Origin: DASZTV01 sp035548125
Lineage (GTDB): Bacteria > Actinomycetota > Actinomycetes > JAFAQI01
Reading direction: 5' to 3'
NCBI GenBank assembly: GCA_035548125.1
Contig: DASZTV010000021.1
Coordinates: 6,712 to 70,711, forward strand
DNA length: 64,000 nt
In this document: in pieces, positions 33,271 through 41,412 of the stretch
Numbering within the stretch: position 1 is the first letter of the stretch
Layout: the number at the start of each line of letters is the position of its first letter
Made by a program: the position numbers and the translations under genes
The notes under the pieces: model-generated
The model's input: only the letters and a program-made list of their open reading frames with translations
What the model was told of the DNA's origin: nothing
Databases searched by the model: none

Positions 33271-34650
33271 GTGTCCGAGACGATCGACCCGCGACGAGGA
33301 GCACCGAGCGGGTTCCAGCCGCGGGCGTGGGGCAACCGGCTCGTCTCGTCGGCCGATGCGCGGGTCGCTGTCGCGCTAGCGGCGACCTTCGTCCTGCTGA
33401 TGCGCGCGGACCGATTCTGGTCGTTCTTCATCGACGAGTGGGACACGATCGCCTACCGCCGCCATGGCGGTGCGGCCGCCTTCCTCGCGCCGCACAACGG
33501 GCACCTGCAGGCTGTCGTCATCGCGATCTACCGCGTGCTTTTCGCAACGGTCGGACTTCGCAGCTACCGACCGTACGAAGCGGTCAACGTCGCGCTCCAG
33601 ATCGTCCTCGGCGTGCTGCTCTATCGGTTTGCGCGAAAGCGCGTCGGCCCCCTCATCGCACTCCCGGCGGCGCTCGTGGTCGTCCTCAACGGCGACGGTT
33701 GGCAGGTCCTGCTGTGGGCCATCAACATCGGCTTCGTCGTTCCGATGATCTCGTTGGTCTGCTGCCTGATGGTGCTCGATAGAGGCGCGAGCCGGCGGCG
33801 CGAGGTCGCGGTCGCGGGGCTGCTCATCCTCGCGCTGGCGAGCTCCGGTCTCGGCATCGCCACGACGGTCGGCGTTGCGGTTGTCGTGCTGCTGGACGCC
33901 GAGCGCCGTCGGTGGGCGCTCAGCGTTGCGATCCCCGCGGCGCTGTATCTCGCCTGGTTCACATTGCTGCGTCCCACGCTCTTGCCGCCGGCGTCGTTGC
34001 GAGCCATACCTGGGTCCGGCCACCAGGGTGACGTCGGATCGTTCGCGACCCACCTCCACCTGGGAAGCCTGCCGAGGTACTTCCTCCGTTCGGCGGAGGC
34101 GGCGTGTAACGCCGTTGTTGGTAGGCAGCCGGGTGCCGGCTACCTCGCCCTGATCGTGGTCGCGGCCGTGCTCATCGCGTCGCTCCTCATCCGGCGCCGG
34201 GTGTCCCGTGAGTTCGTCGCGGTCGGCGCCACCCTCGTCACGTTCTGGTTGATGCTTGACGTCGCGCGGTTGAACTTCGCGCCGCCGACCGGGGAGGCCG
34301 CGAGTCGCTACGTCTACCCGAGCACGTTTCTCGTCGTACTCCTGCTGGTCGAGGCGGTCGCCGGTATCCAGCGGCACGTCCGGGCTGGTCTTCCGCTCGC
34401 TGTGTTGATCGCCCTGTCGTCGTGCTGGGTGCTGCACCTCGACGTCAAGACGATTCAGCGCTACCGGGACGGGTCGGTGGTTGCGACCCGGGACCTGTCG
34501 TCACGTATCCGCGCGGGCACCTGCGGTCCCGGGGCGGCCGATGGCACGGTGCTCGACCCCATGAGTGCGCCGACCCTGACGGCGGGGATGTATCGGGCTG
34601 CGGTCGAGGACCTGGGCCGCCCACCCGGCCAGTCGTGCACGACACGGTGA
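33271..34650 (+). CDS. Polytopic membrane protein, possible GT-C glycosyltransferase
   Basis: 459 residues from a GTG directly after the macro-domain gene. Nine to eleven hydrophobic helices are seen. Following the first helix is FFIDEWDTIAYRRHGGAAAF, an acidic loop like those of GT-C transferases; a second loop carries His/Gly (GSGHQGDVGSFATHLHLG). The last 60 residues are outside the membrane with two Cys (AGTCGPG and GQSCTTR). Base composition is a little lower in GC than the neighbours. Not assigned to a named family. Confidence 0.65.
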   Translation: MSETIDPRRGAPSGFQPRAWGNRLVSSADARVAVALAATFVLLMRADRFWSFFIDEWDTIAYRRHGGAAAFLAPHNGHLQAVVIAIYRVLFATVGLRSYRPYEAVNVALQIVLGVLLYRFARKRVGPLIALPAALVVVLNGDGWQVLLWAINIGFVVPMISLVCCLMVLDRGASRRREVAVAGLLILALASSGLGIATTVGVAVVVLLDAERRRWALSVAIPAALYLAWFTLLRPTLLPPASLRAIPGSGHQGDVGSFATHLHLGSLPRYFLRSAEAACNAVVGRQPGAGYLALIVVAAVLIASLLIRRRVSREFVAVGATLVTFWLMLDVARLNFAPPTGEAASRYVYPSTFLVVLLLVEAVAGIQRHVRAGLPLAVLIALSSCWVLHLDVKTIQRYRDGSVVATRDLSSRIRAGTCGPGAADGTVLDPMSAPTLTAGMYRAAVEDLGRPPGQSCTTR

Positions 34651-34663
34651 CGGCTGTCGACGG

Positions 34664-35410
34664 CTAGAAGTTCACCGCCGCGGACCACGCGTCGAGCAGT
34701 CCGGCGGCTCCGCTGATCTCGAGCGACGTCCACGGCACCCGGCCGTAGGCGGCGAGGAGCAGTGCGCTCGCGGTTCCGGTCACGCTGACGTCGGGTGGAT
34801 CGATCAGGTCGCTTCGCCGCACTCCGCCGGCCTCGAGCACGAGATACCAGTCGTCGCCGTCCGTCGAGTGCAGCGCGACCGAGCCGGTCGGCCCGGTGAC
34901 CTGATCGCGCCCGTAGACGCGCGGCAGGATGATGTCGATCAGCTCGTCGATTCCGTCGGCGGCGAGCTCGGCGTCGATCGGCTGACGGATGCCGTGCGCG
35001 CACTGCGCGTCGAAGCGATGCACGGCTGACTCGTGGGCCATGCGGCGCGCCCAGAAGATCGCGCCCTCCGGCGCGTTGAACACCCACGTCCAGATCGGGG
35101 TGTCCGCATCGGTCTCGGACAGCGCCGCAACCAGCTTGTCGAGCTGATCGGCCAGCAGCTCCGCGGGATCTCCGTCCGGCATCGACGGAAGCTGCTCGGG
35201 ACGCGCGGTGGCGCGCGTCGACACGTAGAGCGTGACGTTGGCGTAGACCTGCCAGACGTGGCGGGCGAGGTCGGCCACGGTCCAGTCGCCGCACGTCTCG
35301 ACCTGCGCGTCGGCGCCGGAGCGCGCCGCGCTGACCAGCGCCTCGCCCTCGCTGCGGACCGCGCTCACGAGTGCGGAGTACGGCGGGGTCCGCGGACCCG
35401 GCGAGGTCAT
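34664..35410 (-). CDS. DinB/MDMPI-type mycothiol-dependent maleylpyruvate isomerase-family protein
   Basis: 248 residues from the ATG at 35410. The layout is the DinB four-helix bundle (WTVADLARHVWQVYANVTLY with the first His, then MAHESAVHRFDAQCAHG with the second HxxxH-like pair) and a C-terminal SCP2-like domain (GSVALHSTDGDDWYLVLEAG). Actinobacterial members use mycothiol as a cofactor. mshA, the first mycothiol-synthesis gene, is 1.3 kb away. The substrate is unknown. Start and upstream stop overlap by 4 bases (ATGA on the minus strand). Confidence 0.8.
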   Translation of the reverse strand: MTSPGPRTPPYSALVSAVRSEGEALVSAARSGADAQVETCGDWTVADLARHVWQVYANVTLYVSTRATARPEQLPSMPDGDPAELLADQLDKLVAALSETDADTPIWTWVFNAPEGAIFWARRMAHESAVHRFDAQCAHGIRQPIDAELAADGIDELIDIILPRVYGRDQVTGPTGSVALHSTDGDDWYLVLEAGGVRRSDLIDPPDVSVTGTASALLLAAYGRVPWTSLEISGAAGLLDAWSAAVNF

Positions 35411-35862
35411 TCCTCGATCCCGGCGGTCAGGTCGAGATCGTTGGGCGGGGTGTCCGGCGTCTTCCAGTGCAGCCACTGCTTCTTGTAGACGTCGTGGTAG
35501 TGGTTGGCCCGGTCGATGAACTGCTGGTATGCCGCATCGAACTCCGCCTGGTCGCGGTTGCGAAGGGCCTCCCGCACCGGAGCGCAGTCCGCCTCGAGGT
35601 AGGCCGCCATGTCCTCGGCGTACTTCGGTCGGCTCGTCGCGCACAGCCGAAGCTGCTTCACCGTCGAGGTGTAGAAGTACTCGGCGAGCTTCCAGTTGCC
35701 CGCCTTCGCGGCGTAGTAGAGCCGGTGCACCCGGTGGCCGACCTCGGCCATCAGCCGGTCCATGCCCGGCTGCATCATCGCGAGCTCGTCGATCGTCAGC
35801 TCACGCTTGCCGTTGTGGACCGCATGCGTGTGATCGGTCGAGATCGGAGTTGGTTCGGTCAC
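35407..35862 (-). CDS. Conserved hypothetical protein, His/Tyr-rich helices
   Basis: 151 residues from a GTG that overlaps the SDR stop by 4 bp. The sequence is helical and rich in aromatic and His residues (MDRLMAEVGHRVHRLYYAAK, then NHYHDVYKKQWLHWKTP), without signal peptide or membrane helix. The spacing of His residues could bind metal or haem, but no known motif matches. It lies between an SDR and an MDMPI-like gene in a three-gene operon, so a role in the same small-molecule reaction is likely. I do not recognise the family. Confidence 0.65.
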   Translation of the reverse strand: MTEPTPISTDHTHAVHNGKRELTIDELAMMQPGMDRLMAEVGHRVHRLYYAAKAGNWKLAEYFYTSTVKQLRLCATSRPKYAEDMAAYLEADCAPVREALRNRDQAEFDAAYQQFIDRANHYHDVYKKQWLHWKTPDTPPNDLDLTAGIEE

Positions 35863-36599
35863 GTCGTCTCCCGGTAGAGCTTGTGTTGCGACGCCTGCGC
35901 CCGGGGGCGCACCACGAGGAGGTCGACGTTGACGTTCCACGGCCGGGTCGCTGTCCAGGCGATGCAGTCCGCGACGTCGTCGGCGCTCAATGGACCGGGC
36001 ACCCCGGCATAGACAGCATCTGCCCTCGCCTGGTCTCCTCCCAACCGGTTTAGGGAGAACTCCTCGGTCGCCACCATCCCCGGTGCGACCTCGACCACGC
36101 GGATCGGGCGCCCGTTGAGCTCCAGCCGCAGGGTCTCGGAGACCGCGCGTTCCGCGTGCTTCGCCGCGGTGTAGCCGGCGCCGTTCTCGTACACCCCGTG
36201 ACCGGCCGTCGAGGTGACGGTCACGATGACGCCGTCCCCGCTCGCCTCGAGCGCGGGGAGCAGTGCGCGGGTGACGCGCATCATGCCGAGGACGTTGACC
36301 TCCCACATCCGTCGCCAGGCGTCCTCGTCGGCGGATTCGACCGGTTCGAGACCGAATGCGCCTCCGGCGTTGTTGACCAGGACGTGACAGGTCTCCACGA
36401 TTGCCGCGAGCTCACGTACCGATGTCTCGTCGGTGACGTCGAGTACGACCGGGCGGGCACCACACTCCTGCGCCAGCGCGGCGAGCCGATCGGCGCGGCG
36501 GGCCGCCGCGATGACGTCGTACCCCTCCGCGGCGAGCCGTCGGACCGTCGCCGCGCCGATGCCGCTGCTCGCGCCGGTGACCACCGCGGTTCGACTCAC
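35859..36599 (-). CDS. Short-chain dehydrogenase/reductase
   Basis: 246 residues from a GTG at 36599. SRTAVVTGASSGIGAATVRR is the TGxxxGxG cofactor loop, VLVNNAGGAFG the NNAG motif, TVTSTAGHG the catalytic Ser and GYTAAKHAERA the YxxxK pair. It is a classical SDR using NAD(P)H; AARRAD after the second strand hints at NADP. It resembles YdfG-like 3-hydroxy acid dehydrogenases. It is the first gene of the minus-strand operon and is divergent from mshA with 131 bp between. Confidence 0.92.
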   Translation of the reverse strand: MSRTAVVTGASSGIGAATVRRLAAEGYDVIAAARRADRLAALAQECGARPVVLDVTDETSVRELAAIVETCHVLVNNAGGAFGLEPVESADEDAWRRMWEVNVLGMMRVTRALLPALEASGDGVIVTVTSTAGHGVYENGAGYTAAKHAERAVSETLRLELNGRPIRVVEVAPGMVATEEFSLNRLGGDQARADAVYAGVPGPLSADDVADCIAWTATRPWNVNVDLLVVRPRAQASQHKLYRETT

Positions 36600-36730
36600 G
36601 GCAAAAGCGTATGAGTGCCGGCAAAGCCGGCTCCGTTGGAGGGCGGGGGGCGGGGACGTGGACGTCCAGGAGTCGGCTCGGAATGGGAACCCAGGTGAGC
36701 CGATCGACCCGATCGGGCAGGATTGGTGCC

Positions 36731-37963
36731 ATGGCACTGCCACGGCGGGTGGCGACGTTGTCAGTTCACACCTCGCCTCTCGACCAGCCCGGGTGCGGCG
36801 ACGCGGGCGGTCTCAACGTCTACGTGACCGAGGTTTCGCGCCGGCTCGCGGAGCGCGGGATCGCGGTCGAGATCTTCACCCGGTCGACCAGCAGTGAGGT
36901 CCCGGCGACTGTCGAGCTGGCGCCGGGTGTGATGGTCCGCCACATCACGGCGGGCCCGTACGAAGGCCTGGACAAGAACGACCTGCCGGCCCAGCTGTGC
37001 GCTTTCACCAGCGGGGTGTTGCGTGAGGAGGCGGCGCACGAACCCGGGTGGTACGACCTGGTGCACTCCCACTACTGGCTGTCCGGCCAGGTCGGCTGGA
37101 TCGCCAAGGAGCGGTGGGGCGTGCCGCTGGTGCACACGATGCACACGATGGCGAAGGTGAAGAACCTCTGGCTCGCCGACGGTGACGCTCCCGAGCCCGC
37201 GATGCGGGCGATCGGCGAGGCCCAGGTCGTCGAGGCCGCCGATCGGCTGATCGCGTCCACCGCGGACGAGGCGGCGCAGCTGGTCGAGCTGTACGCCGCG
37301 GATCCCCAGCGGGTCGAGGTGGTGGCGCCGGGCGTCGATCTCGAGACGTTCGCGCCGGGCGACCGGATCGCGGCGCGGCGACGGCTCGAACTCGGCGCCG
37401 ACGACATCGTGCTGTTGTTCGTGGGCCGGATCCAGCCGCTCAAGGCGCCGGACGTGTTGCTCCGCGCGGCGGCCGCGATGGTCGAGCGGGAGCCGGCGCT
37501 TCGCGATCGGATGGTCGTGATGGTCGTCGGCGGTCCGTCGGGTAGCGGCGTCGAGGAGCCGGAGCAGCTGTCGAAGCTGGCGGTGTCCCTCGGCATCGCG
37601 GACCTGGTGCGGTTCGAACGCCCTGCCCCGCAGGGTGACCTCGCCGACTACTACCGCGCGGCCGACGTCACCGTCGTGCCGTCGTACAACGAGTCGTTCG
37701 GCCTGGTGGCCCTCGAATCGCAGGCCTGTGGCACCCCTGTCGTCGCCGCTCGCGTCGGCGGGCTCGCGACCGCCGTCGACGACGGCCGGTCGGGCGTGCT
37801 GATCGACGGGCACAACCCGGCCGACTACGCCGCCGCGCTGCGCCGGATCGTCGACGAGCCCGCGCGGCGAGATGCGCTGGCCGAAGGCGCGCTCGCGCAT
37901 GCCGAGCGATTCGGGTGGGACGCGACGGTCGAGCGGGTGCTCGAGGTCTACCAAGCGCTGTGA
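36731..37963 (+). CDS. mshA: D-inositol-3-phosphate glycosyltransferase (mycothiol synthesis)
   Basis: 410 residues from the ATG at 36731. MshA joins UDP-GlcNAc and 1L-inositol-1-phosphate, the first step of mycothiol synthesis. Key blocks are VHTSPLDQPGCGDAGGLNVY, HSHYWLSGQVGWIAKERWGV, HTMAKVKNLWLADGDAPEPA and SYNESFGLVALESQACGTPV with the E-x7-E motif. It is followed by a YbjN-type gene and gpmA, the same order as in mycobacteria. The upstream frame to 36611 is part of the intergenic region and is not needed. Confidence 0.96.
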   Translation: MALPRRVATLSVHTSPLDQPGCGDAGGLNVYVTEVSRRLAERGIAVEIFTRSTSSEVPATVELAPGVMVRHITAGPYEGLDKNDLPAQLCAFTSGVLREEAAHEPGWYDLVHSHYWLSGQVGWIAKERWGVPLVHTMHTMAKVKNLWLADGDAPEPAMRAIGEAQVVEAADRLIASTADEAAQLVELYAADPQRVEVVAPGVDLETFAPGDRIAARRRLELGADDIVLLFVGRIQPLKAPDVLLRAAAAMVEREPALRDRMVVMVVGGPSGSGVEEPEQLSKLAVSLGIADLVRFERPAPQGDLADYYRAADVTVVPSYNESFGLVALESQACGTPVVAARVGGLATAVDDGRSGVLIDGHNPADYAAALRRIVDEPARRDALAEGALAHAERFGWDATVERVLEVYQAL

Positions 37964-37965
37964 CG

Positions 37966-38499
37966 ATGACCGATCGAGCCGACCTGGCGCGCGTCCTGCG
38001 CGATGCGCTGGTCGACCGCGACCTGGAGTTCGACGAACCCAGCGAGGGCTCGTTCTTCGTGAAGCTGCCGGGGACGCACAAGCTCGCGACGATGACCTGG
38101 CTGGTCATCGGAGACCACTCGCTGCACGTCGAAGCGTTCTTCTGCCGGCGCCCCGACGAGAACGAAGAGCGGTTCTGGCGCTGGTTGCTCGAACGCAACG
38201 CGAAGCTCTACGCGGTTGCGTTCTCCGTCGACCTGCTCGGCGACGTCTACCTCATCGGGAAGCTGCCGCTGTCGGCCGTGACGCCGGACGAGATCGACCG
38301 GATCCTGGGCTCGGTGCTGACCGCGTCCGATGAGTCCTTCGACACCGCGTTGGAGATCGGCTTCCGTACCTCCATCGAGAAGGAGTGGGACTGGCGGGTC
38401 AAACGCGGCGAGTCGCTGGCCAACCTGCAGGCGTTCGCACGGTTTGCCGATCCCGACAACCGCGCCGCGCGCGGGCCCCAGCAGAATGGCGCGTCATGA
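37966..38499 (+). CDS. YbjN-domain protein
   Basis: 177 residues. The ATG at 37966 is used; a GTG at 37960 overlapping the mshA stop would add two residues. LVDRDLEFDEPSEGSFFVKLPG, MTWLVIGDHSLHVEAFFCRRPDENEERFWRWLLERN and AVAFSVDLLGDVYLIGKLPL form the alpha/beta YbjN fold, which resembles secretion chaperones. In actinobacteria a YbjN gene is conserved between mshA and gpmA; its role is unknown. Overlaps gpmA by 4 bp. Confidence 0.85.
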   Translation: MTDRADLARVLRDALVDRDLEFDEPSEGSFFVKLPGTHKLATMTWLVIGDHSLHVEAFFCRRPDENEERFWRWLLERNAKLYAVAFSVDLLGDVYLIGKLPLSAVTPDEIDRILGSVLTASDESFDTALEIGFRTSIEKEWDWRVKRGESLANLQAFARFADPDNRAARGPQQNGAS

Positions 38500-39245
38500 C
38501 GTCCCGGCTGATCCTGCTCCGCCACGGCGAGAGCGAGTGGAACGCGAAGAACCTGTTCACCGGCTGGGTGGACGTCGGCCTGACCGAGACCGGCGTCGCC
38601 GAGGCGGTTCGGGCGGGCGAACTGCTCGCCGCGCACGATCTGCTCCCGGAGGTGCTGCACACGTCCTTGCTCAAGCGCGCGATCGCGACGGCTGGAAACG
38701 CCCTCGCCGCCTGCGACCGGCAGTGGATCCAGGTCCGACGCAGCTGGCGGCTCAACGAACGCCACTACGGCGCGCTGCAGGGCAAGAACAAGGCGCAGGT
38801 CCGCGAGGAGTTCGGCGACGAGCAGTTCATGGTGTGGCGCCGTTCGTACGACACCCCGCCGCCTCCGCTGGCGGACGACGACGAGTACTCCCAGGTCGGT
38901 GACCCGCGCTACGCCGCTCTCGCGCCTGACGTCGTCCCGCGCACCGAGTGCCTGGCCGACGTCGTGGTGCGGCTGCTGCCCTACTGGTACGACGCGGTCG
39001 TGCCGGACCTGCGAAGCGGGAAGACGGTCCTCGTGGTCGCGCACGGCAACTCGCTGCGCGCGATGGTCAAGCACCTCGACGGGGTCAGCGACGAGGACAT
39101 CGTCGGCCTGAATATCCCCACCGGGATCCCGCTGGCGTACTCACTGGACGACGACCTCCGCCCGGTGCGGGCAGGTGGCGAGTACCTCGACCCGGAGGCC
39201 GCGAAGGCGGCCGCCGAGGCCGTCGCCAACCAGGGAAAGAAGTAG
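38496..39245 (+). CDS. gpmA: 2,3-bisphosphoglycerate-dependent phosphoglycerate mutase
   Basis: 249 residues from the ATG at 38496, the family's usual length. It interconverts 3- and 2-phosphoglycerate. LILLRHGESEWNAKNLFTGW holds the phospho-His (RHG), LNERHYGALQGKNKAQVREE the substrate loop and VLVVAHGNSLRAMVKHLDG the second His. The ATGA overlap with the YbjN gene suggests coupling. A frame open upstream of 38496 is not needed. Confidence 0.97.
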   Translation: MTSRLILLRHGESEWNAKNLFTGWVDVGLTETGVAEAVRAGELLAAHDLLPEVLHTSLLKRAIATAGNALAACDRQWIQVRRSWRLNERHYGALQGKNKAQVREEFGDEQFMVWRRSYDTPPPPLADDDEYSQVGDPRYAALAPDVVPRTECLADVVVRLLPYWYDAVVPDLRSGKTVLVVAHGNSLRAMVKHLDGVSDEDIVGLNIPTGIPLAYSLDDDLRPVRAGGEYLDPEAAKAAAEAVANQGKK

Positions 39246-39269
39246 CGCCCTTCGGTCCCGGTTCCGGGG

Positions 39270-39827
39270 TCAGACGATCGGGGTCGCCGGGATCTCCTGA
39301 TCGGTGGGCACCGCCTGGGTCGGCGTCAGGGTCTGGGTGGGCTCCACGACCGGCACCGGGATCGACGCGGTCGTGCCGGCGGCGGAGAAGCTGAAGGTCA
39401 CCCCGGCCGTCGTGCCGAGCGCCGGCGGCTTGCCGTTGACGATCAGTGTGGGCGCGGAGGAGTCGATCAGCGGATCGCTGATCTGCACCACCACCCCGGG
39501 CGGCAGGGTGACCGGTCCGCCGCTGAGCTCGGCGGTGCCGAGCGAGGTGGTGACGCCGGTGAAGGTGTCCGGGGTCTTGGCGTTGTTGACCAGCGTGACC
39601 ACGAGGTAGGTCGTCGGCGGCTGGCCGCCGGGCACCTGCTCCGGGAATGAGGTGAGGTAGGCGTTGCGGATCCGGACCGCGCCGATGCGGTGATCGGCAG
39701 CCTGGACCTGGCTGTGCTCCTTGCTGGTCTCGTCCATGGCCTCGAGCCCACATCCGGTGAGCACGGGCAGGGCAAGTCCAAGCGCCAGGGCGGCGACGGT
39801 CCGCTGCGTGGCACGACGCGGGATCAC
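39270..39827 (-). CDS. Secreted lipoprotein, function unknown
   Basis: 185 residues. The N-terminus ALALGLALPVLTGCGLEAMD has a basic n-region and an LTGC lipobox, so the Cys near residue 26 should be lipid-modified. The mature part has two beta-sandwich-like segments (NAYLTSFPEQVPGGQPPTTY, then TLVNNAKTPDTFTGVTTSLG) and a Thr/Pro tail. It lacks the HxM motif of PCuAC copper proteins. It is followed by a membrane thioredoxin-like gene 60 bp upstream on the same strand. Confidence 0.75.
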   Translation of the reverse strand: MIPRRATQRTVAALALGLALPVLTGCGLEAMDETSKEHSQVQAADHRIGAVRIRNAYLTSFPEQVPGGQPPTTYLVVTLVNNAKTPDTFTGVTTSLGTAELSGGPVTLPPGVVVQISDPLIDSSAPTLIVNGKPPALGTTAGVTFSFSAAGTTASIPVPVVEPTQTLTPTQAVPTDQEIPATPIV

Positions 39828-39887
39828 GCGAACTCCTTCAAGGATTTCGATACCCAGATTTGGTGTGGTCAGCGTACTGACCGCTGC

Positions 39888-40610
39888 TCAGCGCTTGGAA
39901 CGCAGCACCATGGTCTGCAGCTTCGCGACGAGCGAGGTGTTCGTCGTACTCGTGACGCTGCGTTCGATGTCGTAGATGGTGCCGTCGCGATCGATCGCGA
40001 CCAGGGTCACGCCCTGGGCGGCCACCGAGGTGGCGAGCGATGCCGCCGGGTCGAAGTAGAGGCCCGGGGAGCCGCGCGTGAGCGACCGGACGATCCCGGC
40101 CATCCGCGGGTCGCCGGCCTCCGGGACCACGACCGCAAGCGGGAGCTCCTCGCTGAACGCCTCGCCGGCGAGTGAGTTGAGCAGAGTGGCGCACGCGCAG
40201 TCGGTCGGCACCAGCGCGAACACTGCCGGTCGGAGCGTGGCGTCGCGGACTGCGACCCGGCCGTTCGGACCGGTGAGCGTGACGTCCGGGAGCAGACCGC
40301 CGACGAGGCCGTCCGCGGAACGCGGCGTGGCCAGCGGCGCCGCCTTCGGGGCATGTTCGAGGGTGCGCGGCGCCATCACGGCGAGCAGCACCGCGACCAG
40401 CCCGGCAAGCACCGTCGCGGCGGTCAGGACCAGGAGGGGAAGGGTGTTGCGCCCGTGCAGCATGTGCTGGATGCGGCGCCGCCGACGGGCGCGGCGAAGC
40501 TCGCGGTGGTAGGCCGCGATGTCGCGCGACAGGGAGCTGATGTCGTCAGGCGCGACGGCGTCCGCCCAGGTCGCAGGGGCGTCGCGAGGAGCGTCTTCCT
40601 CAGCCGCCAT
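39888..40610 (-). CDS. Membrane-anchored thioredoxin-fold-like protein
   Basis: 240 residues. A cytoplasmic basic region (RELRRARRRRRIQHMLHG) leads into one membrane helix (about residues 57–80, LPLLVLTAATVLAGLVAVLL). The exported domain reads LPDVTLTGPNGRVAVRDATL, RPAVFALVPTDCACATLLNS like a TlpA-type redoxin, but the active site is C-A-C instead of CxxC. Later blocks fit a thioredoxin-like fold. It may act in extracytoplasmic redox or metal handling; this is inference. It is divergent from carD with 155 bp between. Confidence 0.65.
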   Translation of the reverse strand: MAAEEDAPRDAPATWADAVAPDDISSLSRDIAAYHRELRRARRRRRIQHMLHGRNTLPLLVLTAATVLAGLVAVLLAVMAPRTLEHAPKAAPLATPRSADGLVGGLLPDVTLTGPNGRVAVRDATLRPAVFALVPTDCACATLLNSLAGEAFSEELPLAVVVPEAGDPRMAGIVRSLTRGSPGLYFDPAASLATSVAAQGVTLVAIDRDGTIYDIERSVTSTTNTSLVAKLQTMVLRSKR

Positions 40611-40765
40611 ATCCGCAGCCTACGCACCCCTGTGATGCATGTCAGCAGGGCTCCTGTCAAGACTCTGGTGTGGTCGTAAAATGGCTCTGACCTGCGGTTT
40701 TACCGGTTTTCCCCAAGTCGGCCGGTCGGTTTTGCGTGATATCCTGGAGGTCAGCGAAGGGATCA

Positions 40766-41254
40766 ATGCGCATGACGTTCACGGTCGGCGAGACTGTCGT
40801 CTACCCCCATCACGGGGCGGCACTCATCGAGGCAATCGAGACCAGGACCATCAAGGGCGAGGAAAAGATGTACCTCGTTCTCAAGGTCGCCCAAGGTGAC
40901 CTGACGGTTCGCGTACCCGCCGACAACGCCGAGTACGTCGGCGTCCGCGACGTGGTCGGCGCGGAGGGCCTGGAGCGGGTCTTCGAGATCCTCAAGGCGC
41001 CTCACACCGAGGAGCCGACCAACTGGTCGCGTCGCTACAAGGCCAACGTCGAGAAGATCGCCTCGGGCGACGTCAACAAGGTGGCCGAGGTGGTGCGCGA
41101 CCTGTGGCGCCGCGACCGCGAGCGCGGGCTGTCGGCCGGCGAGAAGCGGATGCTGGCCAAGGCGCGCCAGATCCTGGTCAGCGAGCTCGCCCTCGCCGAG
41201 CACACTAACGAGGACAAGGCCGAAGCCCTCCTCGACGAGGTCCTCGCGAGCTAG
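40766..41254 (+). CDS. carD: CarD-family RNA polymerase-binding regulator
   Basis: 162 residues from the ATG at 40766. The N-terminal Tudor-like RNA polymerase-interacting domain is FTVGETVVYPHHGAALIEAI and LVLKVAQGDLTVRVPADNAE; the helical DNA-binding domain includes NWSRRYKANVEKIASGDVNK and ends VSELALAEHTNEDKAEALLD. The Trp in NWSRRYK, which wedges at the open-complex edge in known CarD, is present. It stabilises open promoters, especially at rRNA genes. Confidence 0.97.
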   Translation: MRMTFTVGETVVYPHHGAALIEAIETRTIKGEEKMYLVLKVAQGDLTVRVPADNAEYVGVRDVVGAEGLERVFEILKAPHTEEPTNWSRRYKANVEKIASGDVNKVAEVVRDLWRRDRERGLSAGEKRMLAKARQILVSELALAEHTNEDKAEALLDEVLAS

Positions 41255-41283
41255 ACGCGGCGATCTGCTTCGTTGTCGTCGTC

Positions 41284-41303
41284 GCCGATATCTCGATATC
41301 GGC
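41284..41303 (+). terminator. Short palindromic hairpin after carD
   Basis: An 8-bp perfect stem (41284–41291 with 41296–41303) and a CTCG loop, 30 bp after the carD stop, followed by a pyrimidine-rich run. Probably ends the carD transcript or part of it. Confidence 0.55.
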
Positions 41304-41412
41304 TTCCTCCTCCGCCTTGCATCTCATCCGCGTCTAACTCGCGCGCGCTGGCAATGGGGCAATTAGCCCTACTGGGTGAAAGTCCCGGGCGGTTTCAGCC
41401 GAGAATCGTCTG

